Part shown: positions 1 through 5,725 of the stretch, piece by piece
Layout: each line of letters opens with the position of its first letter
Position numbering within the stretch: position 1 is the stretch's first letter
Assembly: GCA_900313775.1 (NCBI GenBank)
Contig: OMSP01000084.1
Location: 1-5,725, forward strand
Reading direction: 5' to 3'
From: an uncultured Eubacteriales bacterium
Lineage (GTDB): Bacteria > Bacillota > Clostridia > Lachnospirales > Lachnospiraceae
Length of the DNA stretch: 5,725 bases
Translations under genes and position numbers: made by a program
Notes under the pieces: generated by a model
The model's input: the letters and a program-made list of their open reading frames with translations, nothing else
The model's database searches: none
Told to the model about the DNA's origin: nothing

Positions 1-1
1 A

Positions 2-235
2 CTGGAATTTATGATCCGCGAGGGATCTCCGGTCGCGGGAGTGCGCCTGTCGAGGCTCTCCACCAAGCCTTCCGTGCTGGTGGCCGGCATTGTGCGCGAC
101 GGACAGCTCATCATACCGACAGGTGCCGATGAAATGAAGCCCGGAGATTCTGTGATCATTGTCACGACACACCGCGGTTTCAGGGATGTGACGGATATAC
201 TGGACAACAAGAAGAAAGGGCCGGTCGGTCGATGA
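2..235 (+). CDS. trkA: Trk potassium uptake regulatory subunit TrkA, C-terminal fragment (5' end outside window)
   Basis: This is the last 77 codons of a gene that begins before the window; the frame is open from base 2, so the ATG at 11 is an internal methionine rather than a start. Most of the fragment is an RCK_C (TrkA_C) domain: the run VAGIVRDGQLIIPTGADEM followed by KPGDSVIIV has the typical strand, turn and strand pattern in which a charged residue pair precedes a short G-D loop. TrkA is the cytosolic, nucleotide-binding gating ring of the Trk K+ channel; its N-terminal Rossmann-like RCK_N part would lie upstream and is not visible. The stop codon TGA (233-235) overlaps the trkH ATG as ATGA, which supports translational coupling with its membrane partner. 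A KtrA-type or other RCK_C protein is possible from the domain alone, but the trkH neighbour makes TrkA the best reading. Confidence 0.88.
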   Translation: MEFMIREGSPVAGVRLSRLSTKPSVLVAGIVRDGQLIIPTGADEMKPGDSVIIVTTHRGFRDVTDILDNKKKGPVGR

Positions 236-1680
236 ATTTAGCGATGATCATCTATACGCTCGGCTGGGTGGTCAAAGTCGAGGGTGCAGGCTTGCTTCTT
301 CCCTGCCTGATAGCCGGGGTCTATCGTGAGAAGGAGGGCCTGGTCTACCTGATCTGTGCGTTGGTATTTATGACGCTCGGTTTTTTTATGACGCGGCGTA
401 AGCCCGATAATACCGAGATCTATGTGAAAGAGGGCATGGTGACTGTGGCAGGTTCCTGGCTTGTGCTTTCTGTTATCGGCGCTGTTCCTTTTCTGGCGAC
501 CGGTGAATTCACCCATGTGATCGACGCATTTTTCGAGATCGTTTCCGGGTTCACCACTACCGGTGCTTCCATACGTGATAACGTGGAGAATCTTTGTCAC
601 GCGACATTGTTCTGGAGGAGCTTTTCCCACTGGATCGGCGGTATGGGGGTGCTCGTTTTTATCCTGATGCTGGTTCCGGTCAAGAGCGGTTCGCGTATGA
701 ATCTGATGCGGGCAGAGAGCCCGGGTTATGATGTCTCGAAGTTTGTGCCTAAAGTGCGCGATTCAGCGACTGTTCTTTACCGGATCTATATTGCCCTGAC
801 TCTGCTGCAGATCGTGATCCTTCTGATCAGCGGTATGTACTGGTTCGATTCCCTTTGCATCACTTTCGGCTCGGCCGGTACCGGCGGATTTGCGGTGCTG
901 AACAGCAGCTGTGCGTCCTATACACCTGCCCAGCAGGTCATCATCACGGTCTTTATGGCGCTGTTCGGATGTAACTTTGCTTTCTATTACCTGATCATCA
1001 CCAAGCGTGTGTTTGAGGCGTTCAAGATGGAGGAGATCAGGACTTATATAGGAATCCTGATAGCAGCAGCACTTGTCATTGCGGCCAATATCTATTATCT
1101 GCACCATTCTGTCGGAGAGACTCTGCGGGAGTCTTTCTTCCAGACAGTCAGCATCATGACTACGACCGGGTATACGACCGCGGATTTCAATGCCTGGCCG
1201 GCCCTGTCCAAGACCGTATTGGTAATACTGATGTGTATCGGTGCCTGTGCCGGCAGTACCGGCGGAGGTATGAAGGTGTCACGGCTGATCGTCTGCATGA
1301 AAGAAAACCGTAGAACACTCAAGTCCTATATCCATCCCCGGGGGGTGTTTAAGATTCGAATGGACGGGCGGCCGCTTGAGGAGAACATGATCGACACGAT
1401 CAATCTCTATATGATTCTTTATATCGGGATCTTTGCCCTGTCGGTGTTGCTGTTGTCTCTGAATGAGTTCTCATTCGAGACAAATTTTTCCGCGGTGGCT
1501 GCTACGATAAACAATATCGGACCGGGTCTGGATCAGGTAGGTCCGACTGCAAATTACGCAGGATTCACGGTCTTTTCCAAGCTGATCCTTATCTTTGATA
1601 TGCTGGCCGGCCGGCTGGAGCTGTTCCCGATGCTGTTCCTGCTGTATCCGAAGACATGGCGGCATAATACATGGTCATAA
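232..1680 (+). CDS. trkH: Trk potassium uptake membrane subunit TrkH
   Basis: A 482-residue integral membrane K+ translocating subunit of the TrkH/TrkG/KtrB superfamily, a normal length for TrkH. The N-terminus (MNLAMIIYTLGWVV, then VEGAGLLLP) matches the usual TrkH opening. All four pore-loop repeats of the superfamily are visible, each with its selectivity-filter glycine: TTTGAS near residues 108-113, GSAGTGGF near 213-220, TTTGYT near 310-315 and NNIGPG near 427-432. A glycine-rich AGSTGGG segment (340-346) follows the third repeat and corresponds to the intramembrane loop implicated in gating. The protein ends with GRLELFPMLFLL and PKTW, the family's C-terminal signature. The ATG overlaps the trkA stop by four bases; only a weak AAAGGG (215-220) sits 11 bases upstream, so translation probably depends on coupling with trkA. 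argS follows 11 bases after the stop. No frameshift or missing key residue was seen. Confidence 0.96.
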   Translation: MNLAMIIYTLGWVVKVEGAGLLLPCLIAGVYREKEGLVYLICALVFMTLGFFMTRRKPDNTEIYVKEGMVTVAGSWLVLSVIGAVPFLATGEFTHVIDAFFEIVSGFTTTGASIRDNVENLCHATLFWRSFSHWIGGMGVLVFILMLVPVKSGSRMNLMRAESPGYDVSKFVPKVRDSATVLYRIYIALTLLQIVILLISGMYWFDSLCITFGSAGTGGFAVLNSSCASYTPAQQVIITVFMALFGCNFAFYYLIITKRVFEAFKMEEIRTYIGILIAAALVIAANIYYLHHSVGETLRESFFQTVSIMTTTGYTTADFNAWPALSKTVLVILMCIGACAGSTGGGMKVSRLIVCMKENRRTLKSYIHPRGVFKIRMDGRPLEENMIDTINLYMILYIGIFALSVLLLSLNEFSFETNFSAVAATINNIGPGLDQVGPTANYAGFTVFSKLILIFDMLAGRLELFPMLFLLYPKTWRHNTWS

Positions 1681-1681
1681 A

Positions 1682-1686
1682 AGGAG
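1682..1686 (+). promoter_or_regulatory. Ribosome binding site fixing the argS start
   Basis: AGGAG lies five bases before the ATG at 1692. The frame is also open from an earlier ATG at 1671, but that codon lies inside the end of trkH and would put this Shine-Dalgarno sequence inside the coding region, adding seven residues (MVIKGVL). The start at 1692 is therefore preferred. Confidence 0.85.
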
Positions 1687-1691
1687 TTTTG

Positions 1692-3395
1692 ATGACATCG
1701 ATCGAGATACAATTGAATGAGAAGATCAGACAGGCATTTGAATCGGCAGGTGTGCCGACTGAACATGCTGCTGTGACGGTGAGCGACCGGCCTGAGCTGG
1801 CTGATTACCAGTGCAACGGTGCGATGGCCGCGGCTCGTCCGATGAAGATGAGCCCTCGTGAGATCGCGGCAAGAGTGGCGGAAGTTTTCGACGGAGGAGA
1901 TCTCTGTGATCCGCTTGAGACCGCGGGCCCGGGTTTCCTCAATATCCGTTTAAAAGATACGGCACTTGCGCGGTGCGCATCTGACATGGCGCGGGACGCT
2001 CAACTGGGTGTGGCGCCGGCCGTACATCCGCAGCGCATCATCCTCGACTACGGCGGACCAAATGTAGCCAAACCGCTGCATATCGGGCATCTGCGCTCGG
2101 CTATCATCGGCGAGTCTGTCAAGCGGATCCTGAGATATGCCGGCCATGAGGTCGTCGGAGATATCCATATGGGAGACTGGGGATATCAGATGGGTCTGAT
2201 CATCGAAAGTCTCAGGGAAACAGGTTTTCCTCCTTTCTCGCTGGCTGACCTGGAAAGGATCTATCCTGAGGCGAGTGCGCGGGCCAAAGAAGATGACGCA
2301 TTCCGGGAGAGGGCGTTGGCAGCTACTCACGCACTGCAGAACGGAGATCCGGCTTACCGTGCAGTCTGGCGGCAGATCATGGATCTGTCCGTGGCGGATC
2401 TGAAGAGGAACTACTCGAGACTGAATGTCGATTTCGACTGGTGGAAAGGGGAATCGGACGTTCAGGACCTGATCGAGCCGATGGTCGAAAAGATGAAGGC
2501 TGACGGATATGCTTATCTTGACGACGGAGCGCTGATCGTTGATGTCTCCGAGGAGGATGACAAGAAGGAGATACCGCCTTGTATGATCCTCAAATCAGAT
2601 GGTTCGGCGCTTTATGCGACAACGGATCTGGCGACTCTTCTGGACAGACGAGACTGGCACCCGGATAAGGTCGTATACATCGTCGATAAAAGGCAGGGTC
2701 TGCATTTTACACAGGTGTTCCGCTGTGCGAAGAAGACAGGCGTTTCGCCGGAGGAGACGGAGCTTGACTTCCGAGGATTCGGAACGATGAACGGTCCCGA
2801 CGGCCAGCCTTACAAGACGAGGGAGGGCGGCGTGATGCGCCTTTCCGCACTGATCGACGAGATCAACTCCTATATGGTCGACAGAGTCAGGGAAAACGAG
2901 ACAGTTGCGGCGGAAGATGCGGAGGAGACAGCGCGTATCATCGGTCTGGCGGCGCTCAAATACGGAGATCTGTCCAACCAGGCCTCCAAGGACTATGTCT
3001 TTTCGCTGGAGAGATTTGCCTCATCTGACGGGAATACGGGGCCATATCTCCTGTATACGATCGTCAGGATCAAATCGATCCTTGATAAATATGACGGAGT
3101 ATGCGGGACTGACATGAACGCTCCCGGCACGCCGAGCGAGCGCGAGCTGATGCTCAGCCTCGTGCGTTTTCCTGATGCTTTCGCAGATGCGGCAGATCAG
3201 ATGGCGCCGCATAAAGTCTGCGCCTATCTGTATGATCTGGCCAATCATTTCAACGGTTTCTACCGCGATGTCAAGATCCTGGCGGAACCGGATCCCGACA
3301 GGAAAGCGGGGTATATTGCGCTCTTGAAACTGACGCTGCGCGTGCTTGAACAGGGTATCGATCTGCTCGGCTTTGAGGCGCCTGACAGGATGTGA
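1692..3395 (+). CDS. argS: Arginyl-tRNA synthetase (ArgRS)
   Basis: A 567-residue cytosolic class I aminoacyl-tRNA synthetase that charges tRNA-Arg with arginine using ATP. The N-terminal additional domain (about residues 1-90) contains DYQCNGAMAAAR, typical of ArgRS tRNA D-loop recognition domains. The catalytic Rossmann core carries YGGPNVAKPLHIGHLRSA with the HIGH signature at 130-133, then GDWG at 161-164. The second signature is the degenerate form usual in many ArgRS, YKTREGG at 374-380 in place of KMSK. The DALR anticodon-binding domain starts around TGPYLLYT (449-456) and runs to the end; the C-terminus FEAPDRM fits the common ending with a final P-x-R-M. Start chosen at 1692 because of the AGGAG at 1682-1686. 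It lies 11 bases after trkH with no room for a separate promoter or terminator, so it is probably co-transcribed with trkA-trkH. Nothing looks truncated or odd. Confidence 0.97.
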   Translation: MTSIEIQLNEKIRQAFESAGVPTEHAAVTVSDRPELADYQCNGAMAAARPMKMSPREIAARVAEVFDGGDLCDPLETAGPGFLNIRLKDTALARCASDMARDAQLGVAPAVHPQRIILDYGGPNVAKPLHIGHLRSAIIGESVKRILRYAGHEVVGDIHMGDWGYQMGLIIESLRETGFPPFSLADLERIYPEASARAKEDDAFRERALAATHALQNGDPAYRAVWRQIMDLSVADLKRNYSRLNVDFDWWKGESDVQDLIEPMVEKMKADGYAYLDDGALIVDVSEEDDKKEIPPCMILKSDGSALYATTDLATLLDRRDWHPDKVVYIVDKRQGLHFTQVFRCAKKTGVSPEETELDFRGFGTMNGPDGQPYKTREGGVMRLSALIDEINSYMVDRVRENETVAAEDAEETARIIGLAALKYGDLSNQASKDYVFSLERFASSDGNTGPYLLYTIVRIKSILDKYDGVCGTDMNAPGTPSERELMLSLVRFPDAFADAADQMAPHKVCAYLYDLANHFNGFYRDVKILAEPDPDRKAGYIALLKLTLRVLEQGIDLLGFEAPDRM

Positions 3396-3428
3396 CAGAC
3401 GCGGTAACCGTATAAAACACATAAATCG

Positions 3429-3457
3429 TGGATAATAATCAGGCATTGTGCTAAAAT
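3429..3457 (+). promoter_or_regulatory. Candidate sigma-A promoter for pckA (extended -10)
   Basis: TGGATA (3429-3434, 4 of 6 to TTGACA), a 17-base spacer and TAAAAT (3452-3457, 5 of 6 to TATAAT) form a plausible housekeeping promoter. TGC immediately before the -10 gives the TGn extended -10 element common in Firmicutes. Transcription would begin near 3464, leaving a leader of about 38 bases before the pckA ATG. This is an inference from consensus matching only. Confidence 0.55.
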
Positions 3458-3490
3458 AAGAGCATCGTGTGAGCAGTATAACAACAGACG

Positions 3491-3496
3491 AGGAGG
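3491..3496 (+). promoter_or_regulatory. Ribosome binding site fixing the pckA start
   Basis: A perfect AGGAGG five bases before the ATG at 3502. The frame is open further upstream to a GTG at 3469, but that would place this Shine-Dalgarno inside the gene and put the start only a few bases after the predicted transcription start. The resulting N-terminus MANIDLTKYGI resembles other bacterial PckA proteins. Confidence 0.9.
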
Positions 3497-3501
3497 TAAA
3501 A

Positions 3502-5115
3502 ATGGCAAATATTGATCTGACTAAATATGGAATCACCGGGGCGACTGAGATTATTCACAATCCGTCTTACGAGTTTCTGTTCGAAGAGGAGATGAAGCCG
3601 GAGCTGACAGGTTATGACAAGGGTCAGCTGACCGAGCTTGATGCTGTGAATGTCATGACAGGCATCTTCACCGGCCGTTCCCCTAAAGATAAATACATCG
3701 TCATGGACGAGAACTCCAAGGATACCGTCTGGTGGACCAGCCCGGAGTATCCGAACGACAATCATCCGATGTCAGAGGATGTATGGGCCAAGGTCAAGAA
3801 AATGGCGCAGGAACAGCTGTCCGGCAAGAGACTGTTCGTCATCGATGCTTTCTGCGGCGCCAACAAAGATACCCGCATGGCGATCCGCTTCATCGTTGAA
3901 GTTGCCTGGCAGGCTCATTTTGTTGAGAATATGTTCATCAAGCCGACCGACGAGGAGCTGGAGAACTTCGAGCCCGATTTTGTGATTTACAATGCCTCCA
4001 AGGCAAAGGCCGAGAATTATAAAGAGCTGGGTCTCAATTCCGAGACAGTTGCAGCGTTCAATATCACCAGCCGTGAGCAGGTGATCCTGAACACCTGGTA
4101 CGGCGGAGAGATGAAAAAAGGTATGTTCTCCATGATGAACTACTACCTGCCTCTGCAGGGAATCGCAGCGATGCACTGCTCGGCCAACACGGATATGAAT
4201 GGTGAGAACACCGCGATCTTCTTTGGACTGTCCGGTACAGGAAAGACGACCCTTTCGACAGATCCGAAGCGTCTCCTGATCGGCGATGATGAGCACGGCT
4301 GGGATGACGAGGGTGTCTTCAATTTCGAGGGCGGCTGCTATGCCAAGGTCATTAACCTTGACAAGGACGCGGAGCCGGATATCTATAACGCGATCCGCCG
4401 CGACGCGCTGCTCGAGAACGTTACCGTTGATGAGAACGGCAAGATCGATTTTGCTGACAAGTCTGTGACAGAGAATACGCGTGTCTCTTATCCTATCGAG
4501 CATATTGAAAACATCGTCAAGAAGGTACGCCCGATCTCCTCGGGTCCGGCTGCTCAGAACGTGATCTTCCTCTCAGCTGACGCATTCGGCGTGCTGCCTC
4601 CGATCTCGATCCTTACACCGGAGCAGACACAGTATTACTTCCTGAGCGGATTCACGGCAAAGCTTGCAGGTACAGAGCGCGGCATCACTGAGCCGACACC
4701 GACCTTCTCGGCCTGCTTCGGCCAGGCTTTCCTGGAACTTCATCCGACGAAGTATGCGCAGGAACTTGTAAAGAGAATGCAGGTGAGCGGAGCGAAGGCC
4801 TATCTGGTCAATACCGGATGGAACGGTACCGGTAAGCGCATCTCCATCAAGGATACACGCGGTATGATCGACGCGATCTTAAACGGAAGCGTCCTCGATG
4901 CTCCGACCAAGAAGATCCCGTACTTTGATTTTGAAGTACCGACAGAACTGGAGGGAGTCGATTCCGGTATCCTCGATCCGCGCGATACATACGCCGATCC
5001 CAGTGAGTGGGAGGAGAAGGCAAAAGATCTCGCCGGAAGGTTCATCAAAAACTTCGAGAAATACACTTACAACGAGGACGGCAAGGCCCTTGTCCCGGCA
5101 GGTCCGCAGCTGTAA
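3502..5115 (+). CDS. pckA: Phosphoenolpyruvate carboxykinase (ATP)
   Basis: A 537-residue cytosolic enzyme that converts oxaloacetate and ATP to phosphoenolpyruvate, CO2 and ADP, or works in the reverse, CO2-fixing direction in some fermenters. Its length is close to the 540 residues of the E. coli enzyme. Active-site elements are all present: GRSPKDKY with the substrate-binding Arg59; YGGEMKKGMFSMMNYYLP with the Lys205/Lys206 pair and His225 in MHCSAN, matching the metal-binding region; the kinase-1a P-loop GLSGTGKTT at 242-250 with Lys248; the kinase-2 motif LLIGDDEHGWDD with Asp262/Asp263; NTRVSYPIEHI with Arg327; and the adenine-site segment GKRISIKDTRG near 444-454. The P-loop form identifies the ATP family rather than the GTP family. 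It has its own promoter candidate and a strong terminator, so it can be a single-gene unit, though read-through from argS is possible. The coding sequence is intact and its start is set by AGGAGG. Confidence 0.98.
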   Translation: MANIDLTKYGITGATEIIHNPSYEFLFEEEMKPELTGYDKGQLTELDAVNVMTGIFTGRSPKDKYIVMDENSKDTVWWTSPEYPNDNHPMSEDVWAKVKKMAQEQLSGKRLFVIDAFCGANKDTRMAIRFIVEVAWQAHFVENMFIKPTDEELENFEPDFVIYNASKAKAENYKELGLNSETVAAFNITSREQVILNTWYGGEMKKGMFSMMNYYLPLQGIAAMHCSANTDMNGENTAIFFGLSGTGKTTLSTDPKRLLIGDDEHGWDDEGVFNFEGGCYAKVINLDKDAEPDIYNAIRRDALLENVTVDENGKIDFADKSVTENTRVSYPIEHIENIVKKVRPISSGPAAQNVIFLSADAFGVLPPISILTPEQTQYYFLSGFTAKLAGTERGITEPTPTFSACFGQAFLELHPTKYAQELVKRMQVSGAKAYLVNTGWNGTGKRISIKDTRGMIDAILNGSVLDAPTKKIPYFDFEVPTELEGVDSGILDPRDTYADPSEWEEKAKDLAGRFIKNFEKYTYNEDGKALVPAGPQL

Positions 5116-5138
5116 GGTTTATTGTGATCAGATCATCG

Positions 5139-5168
5139 AGAGCCACTGCTTATTGCGGTGGCTCTTTT
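5139..5168 (+). terminator. Intrinsic terminator after pckA
   Basis: An 11-bp stem pairs AGAGCCACTGC (5139-5149) with GCGGTGGCTCT (5155-5165), with one T-G wobble, around a five-base loop TTATT. It is followed by a short T run (TTTTC, counting the last stem base). It begins 23 bases after the pckA stop codon and separates pckA from the next promoter. Confidence 0.88.
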
Positions 5169-5180
5169 CATAAAAACTGA

Positions 5181-5198
5181 TTGCAATTATTTTCACAA
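5181..5198 (+). promoter_or_regulatory. Putative Rex (NADH/NAD+ sensor) operator overlapping the promoter
   Basis: The 18 bases TTGCAATTATTTTCACAA align with the Rex consensus of Firmicutes, TTGTGAA-N4-TTCACAA. The right half-site TTCACAA (5192-5198) is perfect; the left half keeps the outer TTG and one inner A (4 of 7), and the four-base centre TATT is AT-rich as usual. The site covers the -35 box and most of the spacer, so a bound repressor would block RNA polymerase. Rex is released by a high NADH/NAD+ ratio and is known to control hydrogenase and other NADH-oxidising genes, which suits the gene downstream. The weak left half keeps this tentative. Confidence 0.42.
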
Positions 5199-5209
5199 TC
5201 TTGTAGAAT
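5181..5209 (+). promoter_or_regulatory. Candidate sigma-A promoter for the NuoE/HydC-like gene
   Basis: TTGCAA (5181-5186, 4 of 6 to the -35 consensus), exactly 17 bases of AT-rich spacer, then TAGAAT (5204-5209, 5 of 6 to the -10 consensus). It lies directly after the pckA terminator, as expected for the start of a new unit. Transcription would begin near 5216, giving an untranslated leader of about 130 bases. Inferred from consensus matching. Confidence 0.6.
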
Positions 5210-5263
5210 AGAAATGATGTTTAATGGCCTTTTCTGCTGTGTAATATCATCGTGGTATGAGCT

Positions 5264-5287
5264 CATTGAATCATAACCCATTCAGTG
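5264..5287 (+). other. Hairpin in the leader of the NuoE/HydC-like gene
   Basis: CATTGAAT (5264-5271) can pair with ATTCAGTG (5280-5287) over eight base pairs, one of them a T-G wobble, around the eight-base loop CATAACCC. There is no T run after it, so it is not an intrinsic terminator. It may be a leader RNA fold or an operator, or simply chance. No known riboswitch was recognised in the leader. Confidence 0.3.
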
Positions 5288-5334
5288 TTTGCCGTATTGG
5301 CTTTTATGTAAATACAGGCATGTTTTAGTTGGAG

Positions 5335-5340
5335 AGGAGG
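5335..5340 (+). promoter_or_regulatory. Ribosome binding site of the NuoE/HydC-like gene
   Basis: A perfect AGGAGG five bases before the ATG at 5346, inside the purine-rich run GGAGAGGAGG. It settles the start codon, with MGHLNSAAKERI as the N-terminus. Confidence 0.9.
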
Positions 5341-5345
5341 AACAC

Positions 5346-5725
5346 ATGGGTCATCTCAACAGCGCCGCAAAGGAACGCATTGAAGCAATTTGTGATTCCC
5401 GCGCGGACGAAAGAACACCGCTGATCATGATCTTGAGTGACATCCAGCGCGAATTCGGTTATGTTCCGTTGGAGGCACAGGAAGTCGTGTCAGCTAAGAC
5501 CGGGATCTCTGTCGCTGAGATCTACGGTGTTGTCACATTCTATTCATTCTTCACACTGGAGCCGAAGGGCAAGTATGTCATCGGCTGCTGCCTGGGAACA
5601 GCTTGCTTTGTTCTCGGCGCGCAGAAGGTCATCGACCAGTTCAGTCAGCTCCTGGGCATCAAACCCGGACAGACGACTGAAGATGGTTTGTTCTCAATCG
5701 ATGAGCTTCGCTGCATCGGCGCCTG
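5346..5725 (+). CDS. NADH dehydrogenase 24 kDa (NuoE/HydC-like) [2Fe-2S] subunit, 3' end outside window
   Basis: The first 126 codons of an open frame cut by the window edge; the family is usually about 150-170 residues, so a few dozen are missing. It is a thioredoxin-like [2Fe-2S] ferredoxin of the NuoE/HydC/HndA family, which passes electrons in NADH-linked flavoprotein complexes. Residues 1-75 form the helical N-terminal part, with FGYVP at 37-41 and EIYGVVTFYSFF at 58-69. The cluster-binding motif begins with CLGTAC (Cys82 and Cys87) and its second half starts at RCIGA with Cys123; the cut codon TG- fits the fourth cysteine, giving C-x4-C and C-x3-C. An extra cysteine, Cys81, sits beside Cys82. 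LGIKPGQTTEDGLFSI (103-118) is the usual linker in clostridial members. A stand-alone nuoE with its own promoter and no nuoABCD upstream points to a soluble complex, such as a bifurcating [FeFe]-hydrogenase (HydABC) or a formate dehydrogenase; the downstream genes would decide. Confidence 0.93.
   Translation, partial: MGHLNSAAKERIEAICDSRADERTPLIMILSDIQREFGYVPLEAQEVVSAKTGISVAEIYGVVTFYSFFTLEPKGKYVIGCCLGTACFVLGAQKVIDQFSQLLGIKPGQTTEDGLFSIDELRCIGA

Noticed and set aside
2811..2834. No canonical KMSK motif in ArgRS.
   Set aside because: Many bacterial ArgRS, including E. coli ArgRS, lack KMSK and carry a degenerate loop; YKTREGG here is normal for the family and is no sign of a defect.
3382..3416. 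CTGACA (3382-3387) with TATAAA (3411-3416) as an additional pckA promoter.
   Set aside because: The hexamers are good but the spacer is 23 bases, too long for a sigma-A promoter; GTGACA at 3392-3397 gives a spacer of only 13.
3446..3463. TTGTGCTAAAATAAGAGC upstream of pckA as a second Rex-type site.
   Set aside because: The left side keeps TTGTG, but the right half matches the consensus at only about one of seven positions; the resemblance is explained by the extended -10 element.
3021..3536. A 171-codon - strand frame across the end of argS and the argS-pckA gap.
   Set aside because: Its coding-like part is the shadow of argS, and it would cover the pckA promoter and ribosome binding site. 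No protein family was recognised in it.
3772..4503. A 243-codon open frame on the - strand opposite pckA.
   Set aside because: It lies wholly antisense to a gene with unmistakable PckA motifs. The predicted protein shows no recognisable family motif, and such frames arise from codon bias in GC-balanced genes.
5297..5325. TTGGCT followed 17 bases later by ATGTTT as a promoter close to the NuoE/HydC-like gene.
   Set aside because: The -10 match is poor, and the upstream pair at 5181-5209 is clearly better.
5257..5328. A 23-codon ATG frame in the leader of the NuoE/HydC-like gene, ending just before its ribosome binding site; also a 20-codon ATG frame at 5214-5276.
   Set aside because: Neither has a Shine-Dalgarno sequence, and there is no run of a single amino-acid codon or attenuator-type terminator to suggest a regulatory leader peptide.

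Overview
The window reads as an ordinary chromosomal stretch from an anaerobic member of the Firmicutes, most likely class Clostridia. This rests on the style of the proteins (a YGGPNVAKPLHIGH-type ArgRS, an ATP-dependent PckA, a stand-alone NuoE/HydC-like [2Fe-2S] protein), on the strong AGGAGG-type ribosome binding sites, and on moderate GC content. The genus cannot be fixed from the sequence alone. All genes lie on the + strand and are tightly packed. No RNA gene, mobile element, CRISPR array or integration scar was seen.

Layout. Positions 2-235 hold the 3' end of trkA (the C-terminal RCK_C domain). It overlaps the start of trkH (232-1680) by four bases (ATGA), and trkH is followed after only 11 bases by argS (1692-3395). 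These three look like one transcription unit: the two halves of a Trk potassium uptake system plus arginyl-tRNA synthetase. A 106-bp gap with a good extended -10 promoter candidate and no visible terminator leads to pckA (3502-5115), an ATP-dependent phosphoenolpyruvate carboxykinase with all expected active-site residues. A clear intrinsic terminator (5139-5168) closes pckA. A second promoter candidate (5181-5209) and a leader of about 130 bases then precede a NuoE/HydC-like gene (5346 to beyond the window edge).

How they work together. TrkA/TrkH set cellular K+ and ArgRS charges tRNA-Arg; their link is probably only co-transcription. PckA interconverts oxaloacetate and PEP, and the NuoE-like subunit belongs to an NADH-linked flavin/iron-sulfur electron-transfer complex, possibly an electron-bifurcating [FeFe]-hydrogenase. 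The most interesting signal is an 18-bp sequence, TTGCAATTATTTTCACAA, over the -35 and spacer of the NuoE-like gene's promoter. Its right half is a perfect half-site for Rex, the NADH/NAD+ sensing repressor, which fits the predicted function of the gene. No novel system was found.
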